A DNA stretch of 64,000 nucleotides from Caldisericum exile AZM16c01 (lineage in GTDB: Bacteria > Caldisericota > Caldisericia > Caldisericales > Caldisericaceae). Location of the stretch: NCBI RefSeq assembly GCF_000284335.1, contig NC_017096.1:1054001-1118000 (forward strand), given 5' to 3'. This document shows, piece after piece, positions 34,870 through 44,357 of this stretch. The notes beneath the pieces were generated by a model that searched no databases, was not told the DNA's origin, and saw only the letters and a program-made list of their open reading frames with translations. Every line of letters starts with the position of its first letter. Position 1 is the first letter of the stretch. Position numbers and translations under genes: made by a program.

Positions 34870-35368
34870 CTTTGCCTCCCTCTTTTACCTTTCGCAGTTC
34901 GCTAATTCTCAAGATTTTTTCCATGTCCCTAAAAGCCTTCAACGTTGCTTGAGCAACATTTAGAGGATTTGAAGAGCCAAGAGATTTAGAAAGTAGATCC
35001 TGAACACCCGCTTTTTCTGCAATCATTCTAACGACACGTCCTGCTACAAGACCTGTTCCCTGAACTGCTGGTGCAAGAAATACGTGTGCCGTATCCTTTC
35101 TTGCAGTTATTCTCATAGGAATTGTATTGTTTTTCAAGGGTACAGTAACAAGATTTCTCTTTGCGTCGTTTATTGCCTTTTGAATTGCGGATGGAATTTC
35201 TCTCGCTTTTCCAACACCTACACCAACTCTGCCCTTTTTATCTCCAATTACAACAGCAACTCTAAAACGCAAAATCTTTCCACCTTTAACAACTTTTGAA
35301 ACTCTATCAATTTGCAAGATAGATTCTTCAAATTCTTTTACTTCTGTTCTTCTATCCATCGTAGCCAC
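34856..35368 (-). CDS. rpsE: 30S ribosomal protein S5
   Basis: A 170-residue protein: double-stranded RNA-binding-like N-terminal domain (DRVSKVVKGGKILRFRVAV, GKAREIPSAIQKA) and C-terminal domain (PAVQGTGLVAGRVVRMIAE). It lines the mRNA entry channel. Confidence 0.98.
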   Translation of the reverse strand: MATMDRRTEVKEFEESILQIDRVSKVVKGGKILRFRVAVVIGDKKGRVGVGVGKAREIPSAIQKAINDAKRNLVTVPLKNNTIPMRITARKDTAHVFLAPAVQGTGLVAGRVVRMIAEKAGVQDLLSKSLGSSNPLNVAQATLKAFRDMEKILRISELRKVKEGGKDESK

Positions 35369-35380
35369 ATGACCCTCCTA

Positions 35381-35749
35381 CTAAAATTTGAGTCCTGCAT
35401 TCCTTGCTTCATCCGCAAGGGCTTTAACTCTACCATGATACTTGTATCCGCTTCTGTCAAACACAACTGTCTCAATACCTTTGGCAAGTGCACGTTCTGC
35501 AATCAATTTTCCAACCGCTTTTGCTTTTTCTGTAAGACTCATATCTTTTACTGTTTCTTTCAAATCTTTATCAAGAGTTGAAGCGGAAACAAGCGTCCTT
35601 CCATGTTCATCATCAATAAGCTGGGCATAAACGTGCTTTAAACTGATGAATAAAGAAAGTCTTGGCTTTGATTCAGTACCAAAAACTTTTTTTCTTATTC
35701 TTTTGTGTCTTATCTTTCTTAATTCGTTTCTCGGTGTTATCTTAATCAT
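35381..35749 (-). CDS. rplR: 50S ribosomal protein L18
   Basis: A 122-residue 5S-rRNA-binding protein with [24 protein letters not shown] (in parts), [20 protein letters not shown] and the C-terminal [20 protein letters not shown]. It lies in the usual L6-L18-S5 order. Confidence 0.98.
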   Translation of the reverse strand: MIKITPRNELRKIRHKRIRKKVFGTESKPRLSLFISLKHVYAQLIDDEHGRTLVSASTLDKDLKETVKDMSLTEKAKAVGKLIAERALAKGIETVVFDRSGYKYHGRVKALADEARNAGLKF

Positions 35750-35761
35750 AGTCCACTCTCC

Positions 35762-36307
35762 TTACTTTCCAGAAGCAACGGTCTTACCGGCTTTACGCCT
35801 GATCTTCTCGCCCTCATAGATAATACCTTTCACCTTATAAGGATCAACTTTTCTAAGATGACGTATTTTCTGAGCAAAAGCTCCAACAGCCTCTTTATCA
35901 ATACCTGATACAGTGATGACCTGTCCTTCAATTGTTACATTAAGACCTTCTGGTATATCCATTAAAATTGGGTGACTATACCCTAACTCAAATTGAACTT
36001 TTCTTCCCTTTACTTCGCCTTTATATGTCTTTTCGTTAATAATAAGTCTCTTCGAAAAACCTTTTGTAACTCCAACAACCATATTGTTGAGAAGTGCCCT
36101 GGTCGTTCCGTGAAGAGCCTTATAGAAAGGCTTATCTGAATTCCTTTTTACAACAATTGCATTATCCACTATTTCAATTTTCATTTCAGGGTGAAATTCT
36201 TTTTTCAAAGCTCCTTTGGGACCTTTAACTTCAACAACATTTCCATCAAGGATATTAACTGTAACTCCCTGCGGAATTGGTATTGGCATTTTTCCAATTC
36301 TTGACAT
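35762..36307 (-). CDS. rplF: 50S ribosomal protein L6
   Basis: A 181-residue protein of two repeated domains: SRIGKMPIPIPQGV at the start, VEVKGPKGAL, and PYKVKGIIYEGE-IRRKAGK near the C-terminus. The ATG at 36307 was chosen because AGGAGG lies 4-5 nt upstream; a GTG two codons earlier would overlap that site. Confidence 0.97.
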   Translation of the reverse strand: MSRIGKMPIPIPQGVTVNILDGNVVEVKGPKGALKKEFHPEMKIEIVDNAIVVKRNSDKPFYKALHGTTRALLNNMVVGVTKGFSKRLIINEKTYKGEVKGRKVQFELGYSHPILMDIPEGLNVTIEGQVITVSGIDKEAVGAFAQKIRHLRKVDPYKVKGIIYEGEKIRRKAGKTVASGK

Positions 36308-36316
36308 ACGCACCTC

Positions 36317-36712
36317 CTACCAAACAAAACAGACAACTTCACCACCATGCCCAAGTTTACGAGCCATTTTGTCGCTCATAATACCTTGAGGCGTAGAGAT
36401 GATAGCAATTCCAAACCCATCAAACACTTTTGGAAGTTCATCTTTCTTGACATAAATTCTTCTACCAGGTTTGCTTATTCTTCTTATACCAACAATAGAT
36501 GGTTCTTTATTTGGTCCATACTTAAGATGAATTTTTACGAAAGGTTTCCCATCAATTTGAATCGAGTCGAAATCCTTTATAAAGCCTTCTTCTTTAAGGA
36601 CCCTCAATATTTCAAGAACTACCTTGGAAGAAGGTGCAACAACAAATTTGTGTCGTGCATCACTTCCGTTTTTTATTCTTACAAGGACATCAGAAACTAA
36701 GTCATTAATCAT
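36317..36712 (-). CDS. rpsH: 30S ribosomal protein S8
   Basis: A 131-residue protein: NDLVSDVLVRIKNG at the N-terminus and ISTPQGIMSDKMARKLGHGGEV (in parts) at the C-terminus. The ATG at 36712 has AAGGAGG at good distance; the longer frame to a TTG at 36730 reads through that site. S8 is often the repressor of the spc operon. Confidence 0.97.
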   Translation of the reverse strand: MINDLVSDVLVRIKNGSDARHKFVVAPSSKVVLEILRVLKEEGFIKDFDSIQIDGKPFVKIHLKYGPNKEPSIVGIRRISKPGRRIYVKKDELPKVFDGFGIAIISTPQGIMSDKMARKLGHGGEVVCFVW

Positions 36713-36723
36713 ATTCTTCCTCC

Positions 36724-36909
36724 TTACCAACTTGCTTTCTTGACACCAGGAAGTTCGCCTTTAAGAGCAAGTTTTCTCAGACACAATCTGCATATGCCGA
36801 ATTTGCTGTAATATGCACGAGGTCTTCCGCAAATCTTACATCTATTATGCTGCCTTACTTTGAATTTTGGAGGTTTCTTTGCTTTCTCAATCATTGCCTT
36901 TCTTGCCAT
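36724..36909 (-). CDS. rpsN: 30S ribosomal protein S14, type Z (zinc form)
   Basis: A 61-residue protein with the CKIC...CRLC zinc ribbon (about residues 24-43) and the ending LPGVKKASW, the short C+ S14 typical of Gram-positives and thermophiles. It lies between rplE and rpsH. Confidence 0.98.
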   Translation of the reverse strand: MARKAMIEKAKKPPKFKVRQHNRCKICGRPRAYYSKFGICRLCLRKLALKGELPGVKKASW

Positions 36910-36918
36910 ATCTCACCT

Positions 36919-37527
36919 CTAATTCTTTCTAAATGGGAAGCCCATAAACTCTAACAAGGCCTTTGCTTCCTCATCTGTTTTTGCAGTTGTAATTATGGTT
37001 ACATCAAAGCCTCTTACCTTATCAACCATGTCGTATTCGATCTCAGGGAAAATCAACTGTTCTTTTATCCCAAATGTGTAATTTCCTCTTCCATCAAAAG
37101 AGTTTGGTGAGAGACCTTTGAAATCTCTAATTCTTGGAAGAGCAGTGTTTATGAGTTTCTCAAAGAATGTATACATCCTATTTCCTCTAAGGGTTACTCT
37201 CACACCAATCGGTGCACCTTCCCTTACCCTAAATGAAGCAATGGATTTTTTTGCTCTTGCTATTGCAGGTTTCTGCCTTGTGATTAGGATAAACTCCTGA
37301 ATACTCTTTTCAAGTGCAGCGGGGTTTTCGTTTGCCTCACCTATTCCTCTATTTACAGCGATTGCAACAATTTTTGGAACCTGCATTACATTCTTATAAC
37401 CAAACTTTTCCATCATTTTTTTCTTTACCTCAGTTTCGTATTTCAACTTTAAAGGAGACTGAGGTAATTTTTCTGACAATAAGTTTTCAAGTTTATTATC
37501 CAATTTAAATGTAACTTTCTTTCCCAT
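36919..37527 (-). CDS. rplE: 50S ribosomal protein L5
   Basis: A 202-residue protein contacting 5S rRNA and P-site tRNA. The usual core begins at about residue 29 ([17 protein letters not shown]) and includes [23 protein letters not shown] and [14 protein letters not shown]. The roughly 22 residues before it are not part of the usual 180-residue family and look like a lineage extension, since no alternative start with a ribosome-binding site lies closer. Confidence 0.95.
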   Translation of the reverse strand: MGKKVTFKLDNKLENLLSEKLPQSPLKLKYETEVKKKMMEKFGYKNVMQVPKIVAIAVNRGIGEANENPAALEKSIQEFILITRQKPAIARAKKSIASFRVREGAPIGVRVTLRGNRMYTFFEKLINTALPRIRDFKGLSPNSFDGRGNYTFGIKEQLIFPEIEYDMVDKVRGFDVTIITTAKTDEEAKALLEFMGFPFRKN

Positions 37528-37538
37528 GCATGCACCTC

Positions 37539-37874
37539 TTAAATCTTATCGATAACTTCATGGCAATTTTTACAAACCCTAACTGATGTGCCATCTTCGA
37601 GAATCTTGTGAGAAACTCTTGTTTTGGTGTGGCAATGAGGGCATATTACCATGACTTTATGGGCATAAATTGGCCCTTCTCTTTTTGTAATCTTACCTTG
37701 TGGCATATCCTGGGTTGGACGGAGAAAGTGCGTTTGCATATTAATGCCTTCAACAATTACTTTACCTTCCTCAGGTATTGTCTTTAAAACTTTCCCCTGT
37801 TTTCCCTTATCCTTTCCTGCGATAACAACCACAAGGTCACCTTTCTTTATATCAAGATATTTAACCTTATTCAT
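37539..37874 (-). CDS. rplX: 50S ribosomal protein L24
   Basis: A 111-residue protein with the KOW motif ([21 protein letters not shown]), then HTHFLRP-type QTHFLRPTQ, and a C-terminal zinc-ribbon-like pair of CxxC motifs (CPHC and CKNC). It is an assembly initiator of the large subunit. Confidence 0.97.
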   Translation of the reverse strand: MNKVKYLDIKKGDLVVVIAGKDKGKQGKVLKTIPEEGKVIVEGINMQTHFLRPTQDMPQGKITKREGPIYAHKVMVICPHCHTKTRVSHKILEDGTSVRVCKNCHEVIDKI

Positions 37875-37885
37875 AATTTCTCCTC

Positions 37886-38254
37886 CTACAGCACTTCAGG
37901 AGCAAGGGACGCAATTTTTACATAACCTTTCTTTCTTATTTCCCTTGCAACTGGTCCAAATACACGTGTTCCTTTTGGATTTCCTTCGTTATCAAGAATA
38001 ACACATGCATTATCATCAAACCTTATAATGCTTCCATCTTCTCTTTTGATAGGATATTTTGTCCTCACAATAACTGCTTTCACAACAGTTCCCTTTGGAA
38101 TAGGACTATTCGGAACAGCCTTTTTAACTGTTGCAACAATTCTATCGCCAACAGTGCCTGTAGGTCTATGTCCAACATCAAGAACTGTTATGATGGAAAC
38201 TTCCTTAACTCCTGTATTATCTGCACAAACCAAACGTGAATACTGTCTAACCAT
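37886..38254 (-). CDS. rplN: 50S ribosomal protein L14
   Basis: A 122-residue protein: CADNTGVKEV, GDRIVATVKKAVPN, KAVIVRTK, and GTRVFGPVAREIR near the C-terminus, all strongly conserved. Its ATG overlaps the last base of the rpsQ stop. Confidence 0.98.
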   Translation of the reverse strand: MVRQYSRLVCADNTGVKEVSIITVLDVGHRPTGTVGDRIVATVKKAVPNSPIPKGTVVKAVIVRTKYPIKREDGSIIRFDDNACVILDNEGNPKGTRVFGPVAREIRKKGYVKIASLAPEVL

Positions 38255-38496
38255 TATTCACCTCCACCCAAAATCTCAACAATTCTCCATCTTTTAAGTT
38301 TACTCAATGGTCGAGTTTGTCTTATCTTTACTACATCTCCCACTTTTGCCTGATTATTTTCATCATGTGCATAGTATTTAGTAAAGGTCTTCATCTGCTT
38401 TAAATAGAGGGGATGATGGGTAATACGTTCAACTTTAACAACGGCAGTTTTCATATAGGTACTTACAACTACACCGACAAGTTCTTTCTTTCCCAT
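38254..38496 (-). CDS. rpsQ: 30S ribosomal protein S17
   Basis: An 80-residue OB-fold protein: [49 protein letters not shown]. It lies 1 nt after rpmC. Confidence 0.98.
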   Translation of the reverse strand: MGKKELVGVVVSTYMKTAVVKVERITHHPLYLKQMKTFTKYYAHDENNQAKVGDVVKIRQTRPLSKLKRWRIVEILGGGE

Positions 38497-38497
38497 T

Positions 38498-38701
38498 TTA
38501 CACCTCTTCCTTCTTTAACTCACGTTCCCTTTTAACGGTAAGAAGTCTTGCTATGTCCTTCTTCACTATTCTAATTCGTGCAGGATTGTGAAGTTGGTGC
38601 GTAGCAAGTTGGAATCTCAAATTAAAAAGTTCTTTCCTTAGGGTTTTCAAAGTATTTTCGATTTCTTGATCAGTCATATCTCGAATTTGCTGAATCTTCA
38701 T
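38498..38701 (-). CDS. rpmC: 50S ribosomal protein L29
   Basis: A 67-residue helical hairpin with [24 protein letters not shown] and the basic end [12 protein letters not shown]. It lines the exit tunnel rim near L23. Confidence 0.97.
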   Translation of the reverse strand: MKIQQIRDMTDQEIENTLKTLRKELFNLRFQLATHQLHNPARIRIVKKDIARLLTVKRERELKKEEV

Positions 38702-38703
38702 AA

Positions 38704-39117
38704 TTATTCCTCCTCTAAGGTAAGCATTCTTACCTTAACTGGAAGTTTATGTCCGACTTGTTTTGTAAGTTCTTCTGCAGTTTCTTTATTTACTCCCGAA
38801 AACTCAAACATAACTCTTCCAGGTTTTACAACTGCAACCCAGTGATCAACATCACCTTTTCCACCGCCCATTCTTGTTTCTGCTGGTTTCTTGGTAACTG
38901 ACTTATCTGGGAAAATTCTTATCCAAAGTTTTCCGCTTTTTCTTACAGCAGAGATTAATATCAACCTGCATGCTTCAATCTGTCTTGAGGAAACCCATCC
39001 TGGCTCAAGTGCCTGGATTCCATATTCCCCGAAATGCACAGATGTAGCACCTTTTGATCTACCTTTAGTTCTTCCTCTGTGCATCTTTCTATATTTAACT
39101 CTTTCTGGCATTAACAT
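38704..39117 (-). CDS. rplP: 50S ribosomal protein L16
   Basis: A 137-residue protein beginning [19 protein letters not shown], with the arginine loop region ([22 protein letters not shown] in parts) and [11 protein letters not shown]. It lies between rpsC and rpmC in the standard order. Confidence 0.98.
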   Translation of the reverse strand: MLMPERVKYRKMHRGRTKGRSKGATSVHFGEYGIQALEPGWVSSRQIEACRLILISAVRKSGKLWIRIFPDKSVTKKPAETRMGGGKGDVDHWVAVVKPGRVMFEFSGVNKETAEELTKQVGHKLPVKVRMLTLEEE

Positions 39118-39131
39118 AGTTTCACCTCCAA

Positions 39132-39791
39132 TTATGAAGCAAAGAACAAAGGTTCTTTTGCCTCTCCCTTATATACCCACACCTTTACTCCGATTACCCC
39201 AAACTTTGTTTTTGCAATTTGCTCGGAATAATCGATATCTGCATCGAGCGTCTGTAATGGGACTCTTCCTTCTCTAAACCACTCAGTTCTCGCAATCTCT
39301 GCGCCTTCAAGTCTACCGGAAACTTGAATCTTTATACCCTGTGCTCCTGATCTCATTGCTCGTGTTATCGCTTGTTTTATTGCTCTTTTGTGAGGTGTTT
39401 TTTGTTCTATTCTCTGAGCAACGTTTTGTGCAATGAGTTCTGCATCAATTTCAGGATGCTTTACTTCTCTAATATCAACCTTCAAATTGTCGTATTTATG
39501 GTCGATTACCTTTTTCACCATATCCTCGAGTTTACTTACTTCAGAACCCTTCTTACCAAGAAGCATTCCCGGGCGAGCTGTATGAACTACAACTCTCAAC
39601 TCTGAAGCGCCTTTTCTTATAATCTCAATTTTTGAAATTGCCGCATTGAACCCAAGAGATTTAAATTCTTTTCTAATTCTAAAGTCTTCAAGAAGATATG
39701 AGGAATAATCCTTTTTCGGAGAGTACCACTTACTCCACCAATCTTTTGTTATTCCTAATCTAAAACCATAAGGATGAGTTTTCTGTCCCAC
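39132..39791 (-). CDS. rpsC: 30S ribosomal protein S3
   Basis: A 219-residue protein: [13 protein letters not shown] at the start, a KH domain (about residues 40-107 with [13 protein letters not shown]) and the C-terminal domain ([18 protein letters not shown]). The start is GTG at 39791, with AGGAGG six bases upstream. The frame runs nine codons further to a TTG, but those codons encode the ribosome-binding site and the end of rplV. Confidence 0.97.
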   Translation of the reverse strand: MGQKTHPYGFRLGITKDWWSKWYSPKKDYSSYLLEDFRIRKEFKSLGFNAAISKIEIIRKGASELRVVVHTARPGMLLGKKGSEVSKLEDMVKKVIDHKYDNLKVDIREVKHPEIDAELIAQNVAQRIEQKTPHKRAIKQAITRAMRSGAQGIKIQVSGRLEGAEIARTEWFREGRVPLQTLDADIDYSEQIAKTKFGVIGVKVWVYKGEAKEPLFFAS

Positions 39792-39792
39792 A

Positions 39793-40134
39793 TTAAACCT
39801 CCTCTTTCTCCTTAACAATTATCTTGATTTGGCTTATTGGCCTTCTTATTATGTCTGCTCTACCAAATCCTCTTGGAAGAACTCTCTTAAGGGGTCCCTC
39901 TGCATCAATAAAAATATCAGAAACATACATAAGGTCTTCGTCCATCTTAAAATTGTTAACTCCATTTGCAATTGCAGAATTTAGCGCCTTCTCAAGATAA
40001 CGTGCAGCCTTATGTGGAAGGGCTCTAAGTATTGCCCTTGCTTCGGTTACAGATTTACCCTTTATAAGTTCTGCAACGAGTCTTGCTTTACTTGCAGATA
40101 ATCTGAGGTGTCTCTCAATAGCATATGCTTCCAT
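39793..40134 (-). CDS. rplV: 50S ribosomal protein L22
   Basis: A 113-residue protein whose beta-hairpin (about residues 82-98) lines the exit tunnel; [19 protein letters not shown] and [19 protein letters not shown] are family motifs. It stops one base before the GTG of rpsC. Confidence 0.98.
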   Translation of the reverse strand: MEAYAIERHLRLSASKARLVAELIKGKSVTEARAILRALPHKAARYLEKALNSAIANGVNNFKMDEDLMYVSDIFIDAEGPLKRVLPRGFGRADIIRRPISQIKIIVKEKEEV

Positions 40135-40145
40135 TTAGTGCCTCC

Positions 40146-40421
40146 TTATGTCTTCGTGATCACACGTGCAGTAGGTGCTCTATGTCCGTGGAATGTTCGG
40201 GTAGGCGCAAATTCACCCAACTTATGCCCAACCATATCAGGAACAATATAAACCGGAATGTGCGTTTTTCCATTATGGACTGCTATTGTGTGCCCAACCA
40301 TCTCTTCGGTGATGGTTGAACGCCTGCACCATACTTTAATAACTTTCTTTTCGCCTTTTTCGTTCATCTTCCTAATTTTTTCAAGAAGTTTAGGATCAAC
40401 CCATTTACCAGTTCTTCCCAT
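40146..40421 (-). CDS. rpsS: 30S ribosomal protein S19
   Basis: A 91-residue protein: [32 protein letters not shown] and the end [15 protein letters not shown]. It lies 2 nt after rplB. Confidence 0.98.
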   Translation of the reverse strand: MGRTGKWVDPKLLEKIRKMNEKGEKKVIKVWCRRSTITEEMVGHTIAVHNGKTHIPVYIVPDMVGHKLGEFAPTRTFHGHRAPTARVITKT

Positions 40422-40423
40422 AA

Positions 40424-41254
40424 TTATTTCCTCCTCTTAATGATGTATTTGTCGGAAGGATTTTTCTTCTTTCTTGTCTTATAGCCAAGTGTTGGTTTGC
40501 CCCAAGGTGTAAGAGGACCAGGGTGGCCAATAGGTGCCTTACCTTCTCCACCACCATGCGGGTGATCAACAGGGTTCATAGCCGAACCTCTTACAGTTGG
40601 CCTTATGCCAAGATGTCTCTTGTGACCGGCCTTACCAAGGTTAACATTCTCGTGATCCAAATTCCCGACTTGCCCTATCGTAGCCTTACACTCAAGTCTT
40701 ATCCTTCTAATTTCACCGGAGGGCATTCTCACCTGAGCATACTCACTCTCCTTTGCAATCAACTGGGCTGCTGCTCCAGCAGATCTTGCAATCTGCCCAC
40801 CTTTACCAGGAATAAGTTCAATGTTATGGATAAACGTTCCAAGGGGGATATTTTTCAGAGGTAATGCATTACCAACTTTTATTTCTGCATCTGGCCCAGA
40901 CATAACTGTATCACCTACTTTTAGACCAAGTGGTGCAATAATGTATCTTTTCTCGCCATCTGCATATGTAAGAAGAGCAATGTATGCGGAACGGTTTGGA
41001 TCATATTCAATAGCAGTAACTTTGGCCGGAATTCCATCCTTATCTCTTTTGAAATCAATAATTCTATAGAGACGTTTATTTCCACCACCTCTATGTCTTA
41101 CGGTAATTTTTCCAGTATTGTTCCTTCCGCCTTCTTTCCTTAAACCTTCCACAAGAGATTTTTCAGGTTCAGTTTTGGTAATAACCTCTTTGTGGTTCAA
41201 AACTGTTCTTCCACGAAGGCCTGGAGTCACTGGTTTATAAACTTTTAAACCCAT
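40424..41254 (-). CDS. rplB: 50S ribosomal protein L2
   Basis: A 276-residue protein essential for subunit association and peptidyl transfer. [22 protein letters not shown] (in parts), [21 protein letters not shown] and the conserved catalytic-loop region [13 protein letters not shown] are all present. Length is standard. Confidence 0.98.
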   Translation of the reverse strand: MGLKVYKPVTPGLRGRTVLNHKEVITKTEPEKSLVEGLRKEGGRNNTGKITVRHRGGGNKRLYRIIDFKRDKDGIPAKVTAIEYDPNRSAYIALLTYADGEKRYIIAPLGLKVGDTVMSGPDAEIKVGNALPLKNIPLGTFIHNIELIPGKGGQIARSAGAAAQLIAKESEYAQVRMPSGEIRRIRLECKATIGQVGNLDHENVNLGKAGHKRHLGIRPTVRGSAMNPVDHPHGGGEGKAPIGHPGPLTPWGKPTLGYKTRKKKNPSDKYIIKRRK

Positions 41255-41266
41255 ATCTTACCTCCA

Positions 41267-41551
41267 TTAAACGTTCTGGATAACATCTATCTTATAACCA
41301 GGATAGAGTGTTACAATTGCTTTTTTATAGGTAGGAGTTCTAACAAATGCATAACGAACTCTCTTCTTTTTGCCAAAAACTTTTCCAATGTTTACGTCTT
41401 TTACTTTTACATTAAATGCCTCTTCCACCGCTTTTTTAATCATCTGCACGTTTGCATCTTCGTGGACAATAAAGGTGTACTTTCCTTGAGCCATCTGCTT
41501 TGTTGTTTTTTCTGTAATTAAAGGTCTAATCAAAATTTCATATGTTTCCAT
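41267..41551 (-). CDS. rplW: 50S ribosomal protein L23
   Basis: A 94-residue protein at the exit tunnel, the docking site for trigger factor and SRP. YEILIRPLITEKT, YTFIVHEDANV and IKKAVEEAFNVKV fit the family. The ATG at 41551 shares one base with the rplD stop codon (TAATG). A GTG four codons upstream is also possible. Confidence 0.95.
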   Translation of the reverse strand: METYEILIRPLITEKTTKQMAQGKYTFIVHEDANVQMIKKAVEEAFNVKVKDVNIGKVFGKKKRVRYAFVRTPTYKKAIVTLYPGYKIDVIQNV

Positions 41552-42183
41552 TATTTCCACCACCCTTCAATACCTTCAACTGCTTCTTTGCTCAATACAA
41601 TTGAATCGAAAACCATAAGGTCGTAAGCATTAAGGAACTTGTAATTTAATGGTTTTACAGTCGGGACATTTCTCAATGCTCTCTCAACTTCTCCATTCTC
41701 TTCAGAGTAAACAAATAAAACATCACCAAGATTCTTTTTAATAGTTTCTTCGATTTTCTTTAAAACTTCAACACCTTCTTTTGTCTTCCCTGAGAGTTTT
41801 ACATTGCTCACTATATGCACGTCGCCATCATTAAAACGAGCAGTTAAGGCAGAAAATATTGCAGCATCGATTTCTTTTTTGTTCATCTTCTTAGAAAAAT
41901 CTCTTGGATGAGGCCCAAATACAACTGCGCCACCTTTCCAAATATTGGAAGTTCTTGCACCTTGCCTTGAACGACCGAGGCCTTTTTGGGGTCTTACTTT
42001 TTTAGTACTATAACTTACGTCTCCTCTTTCCTTGGTGTCCGCAGTACCTCTTCTTCTATTTGCAAGATATCTTTGAACTGCTTGGTAAATAAGGTGTTTT
42101 TTTACCTCTCTTGCAAAGTAATCATCGGGAAGTTCGAGTGATTCAACTGTATTATTTTTTACATCAATAACATTGCTCTTCAT
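41551..42183 (-). CDS. rplD: 50S ribosomal protein L4
   Basis: A 210-residue protein: AVQRYLANRRRGTADTKERGDVS (in parts), QKGLGRSRQGARTSNIWKGG, the extended loop reaching the exit tunnel, and the C-terminal RNFPTVKPL-like NVPTVKPLN. The ATG at 42183 has AGGAGG 7 nt upstream; the longer open frame (to 42249) lies inside rplC and is not L4. Confidence 0.97.
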   Translation of the reverse strand: MKSNVIDVKNNTVESLELPDDYFAREVKKHLIYQAVQRYLANRRRGTADTKERGDVSYSTKKVRPQKGLGRSRQGARTSNIWKGGAVVFGPHPRDFSKKMNKKEIDAAIFSALTARFNDGDVHIVSNVKLSGKTKEGVEVLKKIEETIKKNLGDVLFVYSEENGEVERALRNVPTVKPLNYKFLNAYDLMVFDSIVLSKEAVEGIEGWWK

Positions 42184-42193
42184 TTCAATCCTC

Positions 42194-42799
42194 CTATGCT
42201 CTGATAAGGAGCAAACCTTTGTCAGGTCCAGGAACGCTTCCTTTAACAAGAATAAGATTTTTCTCAGGGATTACTTTAACAATCTCGAGATTCCTTATTG
42301 TTACCGTCTCGTTTCCAAGATGACCTGCCATCTTCATTCCTTTGAAAACTCTACCAGGTGTTGCACGCTGACCAATAGAACCTGGACGTCTTTCTGCTTC
42401 ATGACCGTGGGTCCTTGGCCATCCACCAAATCCCCAACGTTTAACTACACCTTGGAAGCCTTTACCCATTGATGTCCCTGTGACTTTCACATATTTGACA
42501 TCTTTAAATGCTTCAACAGTTATTGTATCACCAACTTCTCCTTCCATGTCTCTTACTTCTCTCAAGAATCTGAAAGGCTTAAGTCCTTTCTTTTCAAAAA
42601 CACCTCTCATAGGTTTGTTTAATTTCTCCGCTTTTACTTCCAAAAAACCGAGCGCTACCGCATCATAACCATGAGTATCCTTTGTTTTCTTGTCAACAAT
42701 TGTGCAAGGACCTGCCTGTATTACTGTCACAGGAACAAGAGTATCCCCAAGGTAAACGGAAGTCATCCCAATTTTAAGTCCTAAAATTCCCTTTGCCAT
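42194..42799 (-). CDS. rplC: 50S ribosomal protein L3
   Basis: A 201-residue protein: GILGLKIGMTSVY, KGFQGVVKRWGFGGWPRTHG (in parts), HRRPGSIGQ-type AERRPGSIGQRATPGRVFKG. The ATG at 42799 was chosen because GGAGGT lies just upstream; the GTG four codons earlier overlaps that site. Confidence 0.97.
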   Translation of the reverse strand: MAKGILGLKIGMTSVYLGDTLVPVTVIQAGPCTIVDKKTKDTHGYDAVALGFLEVKAEKLNKPMRGVFEKKGLKPFRFLREVRDMEGEVGDTITVEAFKDVKYVKVTGTSMGKGFQGVVKRWGFGGWPRTHGHEAERRPGSIGQRATPGRVFKGMKMAGHLGNETVTIRNLEIVKVIPEKNLILVKGSVPGPDKGLLLIRA

Positions 42800-42810
42800 A
42801 ACAACCTCCA

Positions 42811-43119
42811 CTAAATCTTAATCTCAACTTCCACACCCTGAGGTATATCCATGTTCGCCAATTTTTGTGTAATTTCGGGTGTAGCATCAATAATTTCAAT
42901 CAATCTTTTATGCACACAAATTTCGAATGCTTCCTGAGAATCCTTGTCGATATTAGGTGCCCTCAAAACGTTAAACACTGTTCTTTTTGTTGGAAGCGGT
43001 ATAGGGCCTGAAACTGTTGCTCCGCTTGATTTTGCAACCTCAACAATTTTTGCAGCCCAGAGGTCAAGAATCTTGTTGTCAAAAGCCTTTAGTCTAATTC
43101 TTAAACGATCTTTTTTCAT
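42811..43119 (-). CDS. rpsJ: 30S ribosomal protein S10
   Basis: A 102-residue protein: RIRLKAFDNKILDLWAAKIV, GPIPLPTKRTVFNVLRAP and the C-terminal MDIPQGVEVEIKI. It is the NusE component of antitermination complexes. It lies 14 nt after tuf copy 2 with no promoter between, so the S10 genes are an extension of the str transcript. Confidence 0.98.
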   Translation of the reverse strand: MKKDRLRIRLKAFDNKILDLWAAKIVEVAKSSGATVSGPIPLPTKRTVFNVLRAPNIDKDSQEAFEICVHKRLIEIIDATPEITQKLANMDIPQGVEVEIKI

Positions 43120-43133
43120 TTCATCACACTCCT

Positions 43134-44345
43134 TTACTCAATAACCTTTGTAATAACTCCAGCACCTACAGTTTTACCACCTTCACGGATAGCAAATCTC
43201 TGAGTTTCTTCAAGAGCAACAGGATAGATGAGTTCAACAGTCATATCAACGTTATCACCTGGCATTGCCATCTGAACGCCTTCAGGAAGGGCAATTGTAC
43301 CTGTTACGTCTGCAGTTCTTAAGAAGAACTGAGGTTTGTAACCTGTAAGGAAGGGTTTGTGTCTTCCACCTTCTTCTTTACTCAAGATATAGACACGTGC
43401 CTGGAATTTTCTGTAGGGTTTAATGGAACCAGGTGCTGCAAGTACCATACCTTTTTCAACTTCTTCGTGGTCAATACCTCTAAGGAGGACTCCGATGTTA
43501 TCACCTGCTTGTCCTTCATCGAGGATTTTTCTGAACATCTCGATGCTTGTTGCAACAGTCTTCTTTGTCTCAAAGGAAAGACCAACGATTTCTACTGGAT
43601 CACCAGTTCTAATGATTCCTCTTTCAACTCTTCCTGTTACAACTGTACCTCTTCCAGTGATGGTGAAGACATCTTCAATGGGCATAAGGAAGGGCTTATC
43701 AATTGCTCTTTCTGGGGTTGGGATGTATTCATCTACTGCATCCATAAGTTCCCAGATTTTATCTGTCCATGGATTCTTTCCACGGGAGATATCACCCTCT
43801 GCCTCAAGTGCTTTGAGGGCTGAACCTCTAACTACTGGTACTTCATCTCCTGGGAATCCATACTTGGAGAGAAGTTCTCTTGTTTCCATTTCAACAAGGT
43901 CAATGAGTTCTGGATCATCAACCATGTCTACTTTGTTGATGAAAACAACAATTCTTGGTACGTTGACCTGACGAGCAAGAAGGATGTGCTCTCTTGTTTG
44001 AGGCATTGGTCCATCTGTTGCTGCAACAACGAGAATTGCACCATCCATCTGTGCTGCACCGGTGATCATGTTCTTGATGTAGTCAACATGACCGGGGCAG
44101 TCAATGTGAGCATAGTGCCTCTTCTCGGTTTCATACTCAGTGTGGTGGACGTTGATGGTAACGCCTCTTGCCTTTTCCTCAGGTGCGTTGTCAATTTCAT
44201 CGTACCTCTTGGGTTGAGTTTTACCAAGAGTTGCTAATACTTTTGTAATTGCTGCTGTAAGGGTAGTCTTACCATGATCAATATGACCAATGGTACCGAT
44301 GTTTACGTGCGGCTTTACCCTTTCAAATTTTTCTTTCGTTGCCAT
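43134..44345 (-). CDS. tuf: Elongation factor Tu (copy 2, str operon)
   Basis: A 403-residue EF-Tu with the same protein as copy 1: GHIDHGKT (20-27), DCPGH, NKVD and three complete domains. It lies between fusA and rpsJ, the tufA position. Its start is the ATG with GGAGGT upstream. It appears identical in nucleotide sequence to the copy at 17180-18391. Confidence 0.98.
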   Translation of the reverse strand: MATKEKFERVKPHVNIGTIGHIDHGKTTLTAAITKVLATLGKTQPKRYDEIDNAPEEKARGVTINVHHTEYETEKRHYAHIDCPGHVDYIKNMITGAAQMDGAILVVAATDGPMPQTREHILLARQVNVPRIVVFINKVDMVDDPELIDLVEMETRELLSKYGFPGDEVPVVRGSALKALEAEGDISRGKNPWTDKIWELMDAVDEYIPTPERAIDKPFLMPIEDVFTITGRGTVVTGRVERGIIRTGDPVEIVGLSFETKKTVATSIEMFRKILDEGQAGDNIGVLLRGIDHEEVEKGMVLAAPGSIKPYRKFQARVYILSKEEGGRHKPFLTGYKPQFFLRTADVTGTIALPEGVQMAMPGDNVDMTVELIYPVALEETQRFAIREGGKTVGAGVITKVIE

Positions 44346-44357
44346 GTTGTACCTCCT
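43134..44357 (-). repeat. tuf repeat, copy 2 (about 1.22 kb)
   Basis: Direct (same-orientation) partner of 17180-18403, 25,954 bp away. Identity runs from the stop codon through the Shine-Dalgarno and then stops abruptly. Confidence 0.9.
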
